Positions 53,172-62,316 of a DNA stretch of 64,000 bases are shown one piece after another. Below the pieces are notes generated by a model. It was not told where the DNA came from, did not search any database, and worked only from the letters and a program-made list of their open reading frames with translations. This DNA is from CAYTTR01 sp964440805 (GTDB lineage Bacteria; Acidobacteriota; Aminicenantia; Aminicenantales; Aminicenantaceae), in the NCBI GenBank assembly GCA_964440805.1, contig CAYTTR010000009.1, positions 1 to 64,000 on the forward strand, written 5' to 3'. The translations under genes and the position numbers were made by a program. Position 1 is the first letter of the stretch, and each line of letters opens with the position of its first letter.

Positions 53172-54401
53172 ATGGAAGACTTCGGAATCAATTTTGAACG
53201 CCTGAAAAAAGATATCTGTGAACTCGGTGAAATAGGCTGCAATCAAGAAGGAGGCATAAGCCGGCCTTCTTTCAGCCGGGCTGACCTTAAAGCCAGAGAC
53301 TGGTTTAAAAAGAAAATCCAGGAAGCTGGTTTGATTTTAAGGGAAGACGGAGCAGGAAATATTTTCGGCCGGATTGAAGGCAAGGGGAAAACGGTTATGA
53401 CCGGCTCTCATCTGGATACTGTAGTAAATGGAGGCAAATTTGACGGGTCAGCAGGAGTTCTGGCTGGCTTGGAATGCCTGCGCATAATTAAAGAAGAAAA
53501 TATCTCCATATCAAAACCTATTGAAGTGGCTTCTTTCACTGATGAAGAGGGAAATCTGACCGGTGATTTCCTGGGAAGCAGAGCTTTCACTGGAACATTA
53601 AACAAGGAGCAACTTCAAAATGGCAGAACACAGTTCGGCCTTCCTTTAAGCGAAATCCTGAAAAACACTCCATTTACTCTGGAAAGTATTCTTGAATCCG
53701 ACAAAGACCGGCCGGAAATTGAAGCCTTTCTGGAACTTCACATTGAACAGGGAGATGTTCTGGAATCAGAAGGAAAATCCATTGGGATTGTCGATCGATT
53801 TGCCGGCAAACAAGACTGGGCTTGTGCCTTTATTGGGGAGGCTTCCCATGCAGGAACAACTCCATTTGAGCTGAGGCATGACGCTTTTCTGGGGCTGGCT
53901 GATTTAGCCTTAAAAGCCACCCATTACGTAGCGAAAAATCACTATGGGAGCCTGCTTACTGTTGGCCAGGCAAAAACCTTCCCCGGCAACTTTTCAACCA
54001 TTCCCGGCCGGGTAGAATTCACTCTCGATTTCAGATCCACTTCTCCCGAAAGCCTCCAGCAAATCTCTTCCTATATCCAGGAAACCGCTCATTCCATTGC
54101 TCAGACACGGGGTTTGTCTTTTCAATTCAAAATAGTTGATCAGACAGAACCGATGGAAATTCCTTTTTCTATTGCCACCTTACTGGGGAAAAAATGTGAC
54201 CAACTCGGTTATGAATATATGAGGCTTCCCAGCCGGGCCGGTCATGATGCTCAAATACTGTCTCAGATAACCAAGTCAGGATTAATATTTATTCCTTGCC
54301 AGGATGGAATAAGTCATTCTCCGGCAGAAAATATTCTATGGGAGGATCTGGAAAAAGGCTCTACTCTTCTACTAAAATCTCTTCTGCCGCTTGCTTCCTG
54401 A
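53172..54401 (+). CDS. M20-family amidohydrolase (N-carbamoyl-amino-acid hydrolase / allantoate amidohydrolase type)
   Basis: A 409-residue zinc hydrolase: metal ligands in TGSHLDTVVNGGKFDGSAGV, the Glu-Glu-like SFTDEEGNLTGDF, FLELHIEQGD and a C-terminal His in GISHSPAE. The dimerisation-domain sequence GEASHAGTTPFELRHDAF is typical of the hydantoinase/carbamoylase branch. Substrate (N-carbamoyl amino acid, allantoate or ureidoglycolate) cannot be told from sequence, and no hydantoinase is adjacent. Confidence 0.88.
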   Translation: MEDFGINFERLKKDICELGEIGCNQEGGISRPSFSRADLKARDWFKKKIQEAGLILREDGAGNIFGRIEGKGKTVMTGSHLDTVVNGGKFDGSAGVLAGLECLRIIKEENISISKPIEVASFTDEEGNLTGDFLGSRAFTGTLNKEQLQNGRTQFGLPLSEILKNTPFTLESILESDKDRPEIEAFLELHIEQGDVLESEGKSIGIVDRFAGKQDWACAFIGEASHAGTTPFELRHDAFLGLADLALKATHYVAKNHYGSLLTVGQAKTFPGNFSTIPGRVEFTLDFRSTSPESLQQISSYIQETAHSIAQTRGLSFQFKIVDQTEPMEIPFSIATLLGKKCDQLGYEYMRLPSRAGHDAQILSQITKSGLIFIPCQDGISHSPAENILWEDLEKGSTLLLKSLLPLAS

Positions 54402-54420
54402 ATCATTTTGTTCAGAAGCC

Positions 54421-54840
54421 TTACATATCTTCAGGGTCTGGCTTAAAACGCCGGGCTTCTTTTTTCTGGCTACGCTTTCTTTTTTCCTCGAGCATTTTCA
54501 ACTGGGCTCTTCTTGATCTCTTTCTTTTCTGTCTTCTTATTTTGGCTATTTTTTTCTGTTCCTCGCTTTTTTTCCCCCGAATCAAGGTTTCAATTTTGTC
54601 TACCAGAATTCTTCTGGCCAGAAATCTATTAAGTGCCTGAGAGCGTTCTTCCTGGCATTTTACTTCAATCTGAGTAGGGACGTGCTTGAGATAAACACAG
54701 GTTTCTACTTTATTTACTCTTTGCCCCCCCTTCCCGCTTGATCGAACAAACTTTTCCTCAATGTCTTTCTCAAAAACATTCAATTCCTCCATTTTTTTCC
54801 GGAGGGCTTTCTCTTTTCTGGGGCTTACTTTAAAAATCAA
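54421..54840 (-). CDS. Release-factor-like GGQ protein (ArfB/YaeJ-type)
   Basis: 139 residues with SSGKGGQRVNKVETCVYLKH, the catalytic GGQ loop of peptide release factors, and a strongly basic C-terminal tail (RRQKRKRSRRAQ). It has no codon-recognition domain. Such proteins hydrolyse peptidyl-tRNA on stalled ribosomes, the tail entering the mRNA channel. Start is TTG or ATT at 54838-54840; there is no ATG in frame nearby. Confidence 0.85.
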   Translation of the reverse strand: MIFKVSPRKEKALRKKMEELNVFEKDIEEKFVRSSGKGGQRVNKVETCVYLKHVPTQIEVKCQEERSQALNRFLARRILVDKIETLIRGKKSEEQKKIAKIRRQKRKRSRRAQLKMLEEKRKRSQKKEARRFKPDPEDM

Positions 54841-54945
54841 TTCTCAGTACATATATATGTGATGATACTACAGGCAAGGAATGATCCAGAGAGTTTTCTT
54901 TTCTTTTTACCCGCCAACAGAAACTGTTCAAATCATTAATGATTA

Positions 54946-55773
54946 TCAAACTGACTTCTTCTTGTTTTCCGAGACTAAAAACTTGCCGCAGTTCTCACAA
55001 ATATAAATATCATTACTTCCTTCTATGGCGGAACTCATGCTGGTAGCCAGATTTATATTACAACTTTGACATACTCCATCAATAACTTCAGCTACCGCAT
55101 ATCCATAGCGTTCCATAAGCCTGTCGAAGCGGTCGAGAAGGGAAGCATCCAGTTCCATTCTGATTATTCCAGCTTGTTTTTTCAGCTTCTCTTTCTCTCC
55201 CTCTGAGGCATTCTTCAAGGCCATTTCGAGTTCTTGGAGCTTCCAGAGGAGACCTGCCCGGTGGATAATTTTATCATCCTGTCGAGGAAGAAAAAGGGTT
55301 ATTTCAGAAAGGACATCGTGCAGCTCTTTCTGATTACTGGCAGAAAAAAGTCTCTTGCGAAAATCCGGCCTTCTTAGGAACTGGGCTAATCCAGCAAAAA
55401 GATGATTAAAAAGTCCCGGAATAGTTGGGTTCCAGATAATCATAATTATCAGATGGACTTTTTTCTTATCAATGGAATCAAAATCTATTCCCTCAGTCGA
55501 ACGGCCGACAACCACTTGAATATCCTCTCCAGCGTCTACCCTGGCATGGGGGAGAGCCACATGATGTCCAATGGCTGTTGATTCCAATCTTTCCCGGTCA
55601 CAAAGCCGGGTCAGAAGAAGCTTTTTGTTTTTGATCAATCCCTGGCTGGCTAAGACTTCCAGTAATTCATCAAAAGCCTGGATTTTATCATTTGCCTTAA
55701 GATTGTAAATAATTTGGGACGGTTTCAAAAAGTCGGAAAAATGAGAACTACTTAAAAGGTTTCGCTTTTCCAT
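54946..55773 (-). CDS. PTS EIIA (nitrogen-type) domain fused to a coiled-coil zinc ribbon
   Basis: Residues about 15-160 form a PTS EIIA-2 domain with the phospho-acceptor His in HVALPHARV. Residues about 180-215 are a charged helix (LEMALKNASEGEKEKLKKQ), and 220-270 a C4 zinc ribbon (CQSCN...CENCGKF) like that of the DksA-like zf-RING_7 family. The fusion of a phosphorylation-sensing domain to such a ribbon is unusual. No other PTS gene is near; regulation rather than sugar transport is likely. Confidence 0.8.
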   Translation of the reverse strand: MEKRNLLSSSHFSDFLKPSQIIYNLKANDKIQAFDELLEVLASQGLIKNKKLLLTRLCDRERLESTAIGHHVALPHARVDAGEDIQVVVGRSTEGIDFDSIDKKKVHLIIMIIWNPTIPGLFNHLFAGLAQFLRRPDFRKRLFSASNQKELHDVLSEITLFLPRQDDKIIHRAGLLWKLQELEMALKNASEGEKEKLKKQAGIIRMELDASLLDRFDRLMERYGYAVAEVIDGVCQSCNINLATSMSSAIEGSNDIYICENCGKFLVSENKKKSV

Positions 55774-55865
55774 TAACTAATTATTTTAACACAAAATATA
55801 GCTGCGATTAAAGAAAATTTTAATTAACCTCTTTTTTTTCTGAACAACCCGAGATACAAAATAGA

Positions 55866-55895
55866 TTGGAGAATTTTCTGTTAGTGCAATATAAT
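55866..55895 (+). promoter_or_regulatory. Probable promoter
   Basis: TTGGAG (55866-55871), an 18-base spacer and consensus TATAAT (55890-55895), 33 bases before the next gene. Confidence 0.45.
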
Positions 55896-55928
55896 AACAA
55901 AAGTGGGATAAAAAAGTAGGAGAAAGTT

Positions 55929-56513
55929 ATGGAAGAAATTTTAGCCAAAATTTCTTTAAGCCAATTAGCTCTCATACCGGCTCTTATCTGCCTGATCTTG
56001 TTTTTCAGAGCCCTTTTCTCTAAGGGAAACTCTTATTTTCTCAAACCGTTTTTATTGCTTCTTGTATTTTTTGCCCTTTTCATTTTTCTCAATGAGCAAG
56101 ATTACGGAAAACAGACTCTTCTTGAACTCAAAGAAAAACACTTCCCCAAAAAAATTCTTCCTCTGAACTACACTGTTAACCAAGTTTCTTCTGGAGGATT
56201 ACAAAAAAAAATATATATTTTCAACGACCCTAGACCCAAAATAACTTTGGTTGCCATGGAAGGGGGGAAGTATTTTGTCATGAAAAAAGTTGATGCTCTC
56301 AATGCAGTACTCCGCAAACTAAAACTCCCTCCGGTCAAAGAGGGAGTGGCGGAATTAGCCACTGTTACAGGCTCAACTCTTGATACCGCAAAATTCCGCT
56401 GGGAACGTTACAATGGAGGAACATTAACTGTAATCAAGGAACTCTGCCGGGACAAAGATGCTCTTACTTTTTACCATTGCATCACTTCCATCATTGTGGA
56501 AAACATTTATTAA
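55929..56513 (+). CDS. Membrane-anchored protein of unknown function
   Basis: 194 residues. Two hydrophobic segments (about 13-31 and 37-55) are followed by a soluble domain of mixed sheet and helix that includes VNQVSSGGLQKKIYIFNDPRP and FRWERYNGGTLTVIKELC. I do not recognise the family. It has its own promoter and an AGGAGAAAG ribosome site, so it is likely real. It stands alone between divergent and convergent neighbours. Confidence 0.7.
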   Translation: MEEILAKISLSQLALIPALICLILFFRALFSKGNSYFLKPFLLLLVFFALFIFLNEQDYGKQTLLELKEKHFPKKILPLNYTVNQVSSGGLQKKIYIFNDPRPKITLVAMEGGKYFVMKKVDALNAVLRKLKLPPVKEGVAELATVTGSTLDTAKFRWERYNGGTLTVIKELCRDKDALTFYHCITSIIVENIY

Positions 56514-56684
56514 CCTGTATTATTGGGAAATCAAGATATACGTAACCCATTTCAGAAAACCAATACATATTTCTGACTTGCAAGCCTTTTATTATAAAAT
56601 AGCTTGAAAATAATGAATCTTGCCTATTGGGTCTGTTCAGATAAATAAAAGAAAAGAGGCGGAATGAGTGAGGAAAGCAACCGG

Positions 56685-57821
56685 TTATGAAGAAGAGTGT
56701 TTTTTTGGCCAAAAGCTTGCTGCCAAAATAAGCAGGACCAAGGCCAAATAAAAACCGCTTATCATCTTGAAGAAAGTCCCCCTATAAAGTATTCTTTTAA
56801 AGAGAAGACTCTCACCCGGACGAGGTAGAGGGAGCGGGTCCCATAATAATCCGTATTGCCGGCAAAGACCTTTAATATAAAGAAGATGAATCACCGGAAT
56901 CCCCTGCTCCATCATTGAAAAAATCATTCCCTTTCGCAGAGAAGCAGTCGGTATGTCCGGCTCAACCAAGCCCGGTTTAATTTCAAGCACGGCCGAGTCT
57001 GTTCCCAGATTGGCATAACTCCCCCCGATATTTACAAAAGCCTTAATCCCGTCGGGGTTTTTTGAAAAATAACGGTAAAGCCTCAGCCTTTCTTGAATAT
57101 TTCTCTTCAGATCAGGCTCCTGGATAAAAGGGATTTCGCTCTTTTTTATTTCTTCCAGGAGAAAAGCCTTTCCTTCTTCACTTATACCCCCCGCCGTATC
57201 TTTTTCTCCTCCTAATGAGACCGCCACCGGTTCGAAATCAAAGATTCCGGCTTTTCTCAGACAGGAATAAATTTTCAACCAATTCATTTCCGGGATATTG
57301 GCTCCCCACTGCGATGCTCCCAGTGAATATATCGATAAGGGTTTGACTTTCATGGCTTTGGCCGCTGATAAAACCGCTAAAATCAATGAAGGAAAGGAAG
57401 CAGAAGCACCTATAACCACTTCGTCCCCGGCTGTCACTCCGGCCCGGTGAAAAAGATAGACCATAAGAGCGGCGAAATTGGGATTGGAGGTTGTTCTTTT
57501 TGCCTCCAACTGGCCGAGTGTGGTAGTGATTGAAGAATGCTTGATTCCGATGATTCCGGTTAAATTGGGATCAACCTCTGGTTCCAAAGGAATCTCCTTT
57601 ATAATCCGGCATTTCTTAACAGACTCCAAGGCTTCAGCCATGGTCAAAGCAGCCAACCGCATTTCTTTGGCCAGTTTTTCCTGTCTCTCCCCAGGAAAAA
57701 AATAAACCCAGAAAATAAAAAAAATGCTCAAAACAAAGACAATACTCAGGTGAATTTTTCTTCTGCTGTCTTCTTTACAAGAACAGATGATTCTCCTCCG
57801 GAAAACATTAAATTTTCTCAT
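56685..57821 (-). CDS. Poly-gamma-glutamate system protein (PgsW-like)
   Basis: 378 residues with one N-terminal helix (about 24-42), a mostly extracytoplasmic domain and a second helix near the C-terminus (about 350-372). The central part includes VVIGASASFPSLILAVLSAAKAM and GGEKDTAGG. It matches, to my reading, the PgsW-type protein that accompanies pgsB and pgsC in several Gram-negative lineages. It lies four bases after pgsC. Confidence 0.8.
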   Translation of the reverse strand: MRKFNVFRRRIICSCKEDSRRKIHLSIVFVLSIFFIFWVYFFPGERQEKLAKEMRLAALTMAEALESVKKCRIIKEIPLEPEVDPNLTGIIGIKHSSITTTLGQLEAKRTTSNPNFAALMVYLFHRAGVTAGDEVVIGASASFPSLILAVLSAAKAMKVKPLSIYSLGASQWGANIPEMNWLKIYSCLRKAGIFDFEPVAVSLGGEKDTAGGISEEGKAFLLEEIKKSEIPFIQEPDLKRNIQERLRLYRYFSKNPDGIKAFVNIGGSYANLGTDSAVLEIKPGLVEPDIPTASLRKGMIFSMMEQGIPVIHLLYIKGLCRQYGLLWDPLPLPRPGESLLFKRILYRGTFFKMISGFYLALVLLILAASFWPKKHSSS

Positions 57822-57825
57822 AGAA

Positions 57826-58263
57826 TTATCCCATTCTGAAAAGAAGACGAATCAGGACAAAAGTAATTGAAGAGGCAGAAACCAAGGCGGCAAGGGTAGG
57901 AAGAATTTTTTGCCTGGAAAGATTATTAGCCAGAAGTCCTGGAATAATCCAGCCAATGGCCTTGAACTCCGGATCAACCGGAAAATATTTCGGAGCAAAC
58001 AATGAAAAAAGCACTCCCCAGAAAATTCCAAGAAGAAGGAACATAATGAACCTTCTTTTTCCAAAAAGAATCAGATAATTTTCAAAGAGACGGTAACAAA
58101 ACAGGCTCAAAAATGATATCACCAAAGTAGCCAGGCACTTCTCTGGCTGGTCAAGATAATAGGCGAAATACACCGGAACAATGAGTCCGCCGGGATATAT
58201 ATTAAAAATCTCCGAGAAAAGAAGAGCCACCAGCAGCCCTGTTATCAGCGTTTCAAGGATCAC
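57826..58263 (-). CDS. pgsC: Poly-gamma-glutamate biosynthesis membrane protein PgsC/CapC
   Basis: 145 residues, almost entirely membrane helices, beginning LETLITGLLVALLFSEIFNIYPGGLIVPVYFA, the typical opening of PgsC/CapC. With PgsB it forms the membrane polyglutamate synthase. Its start overlaps the end of pgsB by 11 bases. Confidence 0.9.
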   Translation of the reverse strand: MILETLITGLLVALLFSEIFNIYPGGLIVPVYFAYYLDQPEKCLATLVISFLSLFCYRLFENYLILFGKRRFIMFLLLGIFWGVLFSLFAPKYFPVDPEFKAIGWIIPGLLANNLSRQKILPTLAALVSASSITFVLIRLLFRMG

Positions 58264-59458
58264 GTTTTTCTCCTTTTTCTTCCCAGAAATCTACCATCTC
58301 TCTTCCCAGGCCACCGATATTCCCCAGTCCAACCAGAATGCCAGCTTCTTTCTCCTTCGAAAAGATGGTTTCAAGGATATGCTGCGCCCTCATGGATTTT
58401 AAAACCACCATCTTTCCCTTAAAGAAGGAGGCCGTCTTTCTATGAAACACATTGGCTTGTTTTCCTATTAAATAAATTGATTTAATTTCCGGGAAAAGGT
58501 TTTTTCTCAAAGCTTCTATCCATTGATAAGTCCGGTCTCCCCGGTCTGGCCTGAGGCTTAAAAGACCGCTTATTTTTCTGCCTTCACTCCAGCTTGTTTG
58601 CTTTATCCGGTCAAAAATAAGGCGGGTTGACTCCGGGTCATTGGCAGCAAAAATACTGACACAAAGCCAGGGTTCAAGAGAAGGGCTAACTTTCAACCAC
58701 CAGGCCTTCAATGCCCCGAAATCAGGAGAATAGGACATCATTCCCCGCCGGATTACTTCAGACTCGATTCCCAGCAAACCTGTCACAGCCTCTGAGAGCC
58801 TGATGTTTTCTTCAAACATGAAGCCAGGGTTGATTTTCTCCCGAAAAAAATTCACTTGATTTACCTCTGGGCTTACCTGTATAAGGTGTGATTTCTTCCG
58901 GAAAGCTGCCTCTTTAAAAACAGAATAACATTCCTCCTGAGGAATGACCACGGTGGATTTCCAGGGTATAGCCAGAGAAAGGGAAGAGGCTATTTTCTCC
59001 ATGGTTTCACCTTGCTGAGGAATATGATCAAGACGGACATTAGTAATCACCAGATAATGAGGCTTAAAAATCTGACATGATTCCATCTGAAGACACTCAG
59101 GATGAATGCTCATCAATTCACAGATTGAAGCCTTAGCTCCTGATTGAGAACAATGCTTGAGGAACCTTTTGACCTCCAGTATAGAAGGCAGGCCTCGCCG
59201 CTTTATTTCCTCTTCCTTTCCGTCCGGATATATTATAACCGGCTTAGAACCGGTTATTTTGGCCATAGGCGAAAAACCGGCCTCTCTCAGAATAGAAGTA
59301 ATCATCCTGGTCACAGTGGATTTTCCTCTTGAACCAGTGACTGCAATCCGTAAAGGAATGGAATTCTTCCTGCGGGAAAGAAAATATTTTTCTCCCCAAA
59401 GGTAAAGGCAGTATATTCCAATGCCTGTTGATGAAAGCAGTAACTCACTCCAGTACAT
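58253..59458 (-). CDS. pgsB: Poly-gamma-glutamate synthase PgsB/CapB
   Basis: ATP-dependent ligase related to Mur ligases that elongates poly-gamma-glutamate. The 401-residue protein has an N-terminal hydrophobic anchor, the P-loop ITGSRGKSTVTRMI-like segment VTGSRGKST near residue 41, the Mur-type TNVRLDHIPQQGET and a domain with GLLSLRPDRGDRTYQWIE. First gene of a pgsB-pgsC-pgsW operon. No hydrolase of the pgsD/capD type is in the window. Confidence 0.92.
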   Translation of the reverse strand: MYWSELLLSSTGIGIYCLYLWGEKYFLSRRKNSIPLRIAVTGSRGKSTVTRMITSILREAGFSPMAKITGSKPVIIYPDGKEEEIKRRGLPSILEVKRFLKHCSQSGAKASICELMSIHPECLQMESCQIFKPHYLVITNVRLDHIPQQGETMEKIASSLSLAIPWKSTVVIPQEECYSVFKEAAFRKKSHLIQVSPEVNQVNFFREKINPGFMFEENIRLSEAVTGLLGIESEVIRRGMMSYSPDFGALKAWWLKVSPSLEPWLCVSIFAANDPESTRLIFDRIKQTSWSEGRKISGLLSLRPDRGDRTYQWIEALRKNLFPEIKSIYLIGKQANVFHRKTASFFKGKMVVLKSMRAQHILETIFSKEKEAGILVGLGNIGGLGREMVDFWEEKGEKRDP

Positions 59459-59520
59459 TAAACCTGGCTCGTGCCCTGAAAATTTAGGCGGTTTAAATCC
59501 TTCTCTGAATTAACCCCGAT

Positions 59521-61854
59521 TTAAAAAGGATGAGGGGGCCTCACCGTCTGATCTCCCTCTCCTCTTGTCTTTCTGAGGACCCTCAGCAGTGTTCTGGAGA
59601 AAATATTGGCTAAATCACCTCTTTCATACTTTGCTTCCAGCAACCTGGAGAGCAGTTGAAGCATTTGGTTTCTTCCAGCTTCTCCCCACAGGCAAGCTTC
59701 ATTAACAATCATTAAATGGCCGGTGCCAATTTCTTTTTTTAATAAATCCAGTTTCTGAAAATAACCCCCGGGTGATTCTTCTGCCTGCAATAGAAGACCT
59801 ATGGCTCCGCTCTTCTCCTTTACTAAATCCAGAATCTCTTTTCCCGGAACTTCTGCGCTTAGAAACACAACCGGTTTCTTTGACTCTCTGAGAAGAATTT
59901 TGACTTCAGTTTCACTGCTGTTCTTTATCATCAACAACAGCCCTGCCGAGTTTAAGGCTTTGAGCCATTCTTTTCCTTTTTCGCTTAAGCTGTCTTCATT
60001 AAAAATTATACCGGGATTATCAAGGAAAAGAAAACCTATTCCCTGGTCAGCCAAAACTCCGGCCCAGCGGTGATTCTCCTGGAAAAGCTGGATACTATTA
60101 AGGCCGGAGATAACCGTAGTTTTGCCCTGACGGACAGAGCCTGAAATACGGTTTGACGAGGTGTAATAGACCAGGCCATCGGTTTTATTCACTTTCTCCT
60201 TTCCATCAATGATTTTTTCCAAAAGATCCAGAAAAGCCTTATCAGCAGCCAGTCCCTTGTTTATCTGAAGAAGAGACATCTGGACATCAACAAGGGAGTC
60301 TTTGGAATTTCCGTGGTTTTTTACGACATTTTCAAGTGGACTCAGCCGGTAATTCACCAAATCCTGATAACGCAATTGAAAAGTTTCTTCCCTTAAAGGC
60401 AGAATAAAATCTCTAACTTCATTTGCCAGAGCCACTGTAGCAGCACAAACAAAATCACCGGTTCTCTTTAGAAGTTCTGGTTGAATCAGATCATATTCAT
60501 CCCTGCTATGATGATACTTCAAGAAAGAATCCTCGGTGATGGCAAAAAAGGCAGGGACTCCTTTCATTAAGAACGGTGTGTGATCCGAACCTCCTGGGCC
60601 TCCCCGGCCGGGAGTAAGATATTCCATTGTTTCCTGAGGTATACTTCCCTCAAGGAAAGCCCAAACTTCTGGAGCATAATACTTTCCTCCAAGGGAAATC
60701 TTGCCGCTTCCAATTCCCACCATATCCAGATTGATATTGGTTACAGCTTTTTCCAGAGGAATAGCAGGATTGTCAGCGTAATGCCTTGAACCCAAAAGCC
60801 CCTGCTCTTCACCGGCCCATAAAGCAAAAACCACGGTCCTTTTCGGTTTAAAGCCTCTCTGTTTCATCGCCCTGGCCACTTCCATAACCACCGCAGTACC
60901 CGAGGCATTGTCATTGGCTCCATTCATCACATCTCCCATGGGAGTGATCCCCAGATGATCCAGGTGAGCTCCGATTATAATGTATTCATCCTTGAGCTTT
61001 TTATCCGAGCCGCTGATTTTGGCCAGGACATTTTTGGTTGGACGTTCCGGGTCAAAAACAGACCGCACCGAAATAAAAACTTTAATACCGGTGTTTAAAG
61101 ATTGGGGCTGCAAATCTTTATTAATCCGGCTGAAGGCTGTTCTCAAGTCGATAGGAAGATCCTTTAAAATAAACTCAACCACCTTGTTTTCAACACTCAA
61201 AATAAAGAAATCAGGCTTGTAGATTTCCTTTTCTGTTCTAAACCGGAAATAACGGCTCTGGCTTGAAGGCAGTTGAAACAAAACAACTCCAGCCGCACCC
61301 AGTTTCTGAGCAGTTTCTATTTTACTCTTCAGGCTGGATTCTTCTTTAAACTCTTCTCGGAGCTTAGAGGGAGCTCCTTCAGTCAAAAGAACCAGTTTAC
61401 CTTCAATCTCTATTCCTTCATAGTCATCATATTCTTTATCGGGAGCATGGATGCCGTACCCAACAAAAACGATTTCTCCGACTAAACTGCCGGAGCCGGA
61501 ATATCTCTGGACTCTCCAGTCTTCTCCATAATAAAAACTCCTTCGTTCCCTGGGAGATATCACTTCAAGAACAACTCCTTCTTGGATATGGCTGTGTTCA
61601 ATAGTAAAATTCTGAAAATAGATCCCTTCGTCTCCGGCCGGCTCAAGACCCCATTCCTTGAATTTTGAGGCTATATATTCTTCGGCCATGACTGCCCCGG
61701 GCTGGCCGCTTTTACGGCCTTCCATCTCATCAGAAGCCAGAACCTTGATATAATTCAAGGCCGCCTGGGGATCAAATTCAGCCTTCTTTTCTTCCCCCGC
61801 AAGAGGAGTTATAAGAAGAAATAAGATTAGGAACAGATTAAGGTGTTTTTTCAA
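59521..61854 (-). CDS. Exported M28-family aminopeptidase with PA domain
   Basis: The 777-residue secreted zinc peptidase begins at TTG 61854 (AGGAGGT upstream) with a signal peptide (about 4-20). A PA domain (about 100-225) precedes the catalytic domain, whose ligands are seen in GAHLDHLGI, NGANDNASGTAVVMEVA, WAGEEQGLLGS and NINLDMVG, with final GGSDHTPFLMKG. A C-terminal region of about 270 residues is not recognised by me. A protein-degrading lifestyle is suggested, together with the M24 enzyme at 15450. Confidence 0.9.
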   Translation of the reverse strand: MKKHLNLFLILFLLITPLAGEEKKAEFDPQAALNYIKVLASDEMEGRKSGQPGAVMAEEYIASKFKEWGLEPAGDEGIYFQNFTIEHSHIQEGVVLEVISPRERRSFYYGEDWRVQRYSGSGSLVGEIVFVGYGIHAPDKEYDDYEGIEIEGKLVLLTEGAPSKLREEFKEESSLKSKIETAQKLGAAGVVLFQLPSSQSRYFRFRTEKEIYKPDFFILSVENKVVEFILKDLPIDLRTAFSRINKDLQPQSLNTGIKVFISVRSVFDPERPTKNVLAKISGSDKKLKDEYIIIGAHLDHLGITPMGDVMNGANDNASGTAVVMEVARAMKQRGFKPKRTVVFALWAGEEQGLLGSRHYADNPAIPLEKAVTNINLDMVGIGSGKISLGGKYYAPEVWAFLEGSIPQETMEYLTPGRGGPGGSDHTPFLMKGVPAFFAITEDSFLKYHHSRDEYDLIQPELLKRTGDFVCAATVALANEVRDFILPLREETFQLRYQDLVNYRLSPLENVVKNHGNSKDSLVDVQMSLLQINKGLAADKAFLDLLEKIIDGKEKVNKTDGLVYYTSSNRISGSVRQGKTTVISGLNSIQLFQENHRWAGVLADQGIGFLFLDNPGIIFNEDSLSEKGKEWLKALNSAGLLLMIKNSSETEVKILLRESKKPVVFLSAEVPGKEILDLVKEKSGAIGLLLQAEESPGGYFQKLDLLKKEIGTGHLMIVNEACLWGEAGRNQMLQLLSRLLEAKYERGDLANIFSRTLLRVLRKTRGEGDQTVRPPHPF

Positions 61855-61974
61855 AATAACCTCCTACTTTTTTTATACCTGAAATAAGAGACGTTATTAT
61901 ACCTAATCAGGAGAAAGATAAAAAAGAAAATTTATTGCTTGAAAAAAGTTTATGGATAAATAAAGTTAAATTGA

Positions 61975-62316
61975 CTTCAATATAAAATCTATTCCGGCGA
62001 AGAATATCGAATTGCCATTATGGACCAGGGAAAAGTTCTTGCCGTAGGGACACTGGAAGAATTGATTCAGATTGTGGGCGAGAAAGACATCACCTATATT
62101 TGCGGAGATTTCAAAGCAAATCAGGCTGGAGAAATCCTTGGTTCGATTAAAAAAGAATCCATCCTTTCTCTTCAGGATGGTAAGGCCGTCCTGGCTGTAC
62201 CTTTGCTGCTGGAAAAATTCTTTAAAACCGGCCTTGTTATCCACGACGTTTCTATCAAGAAACCCAGTCTGGAAAGTGTTTTTCTAAAACTGACCGGAAA
62301 GGAACTGAGGGAATGA
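61975..62316 (+). pseudogene. ABC transporter ATPase, C-terminal remnant
   Basis: The open frame matches only the end of an ABC-type drug or Na-type exporter ATPase: YRIAIMDQGKVLAVGTLEELIQ, then the C-terminal accessory domain ending LESVFLKLTGKELRE. Walker A, the signature and Walker B (about 200 residues) are absent; a stop codon lies immediately upstream and the next 100 bases belong to the promoter side of the M28 gene. It is thus a deletion remnant. Its stop overlaps the ATG of the permease remnant. Confidence 0.8.
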
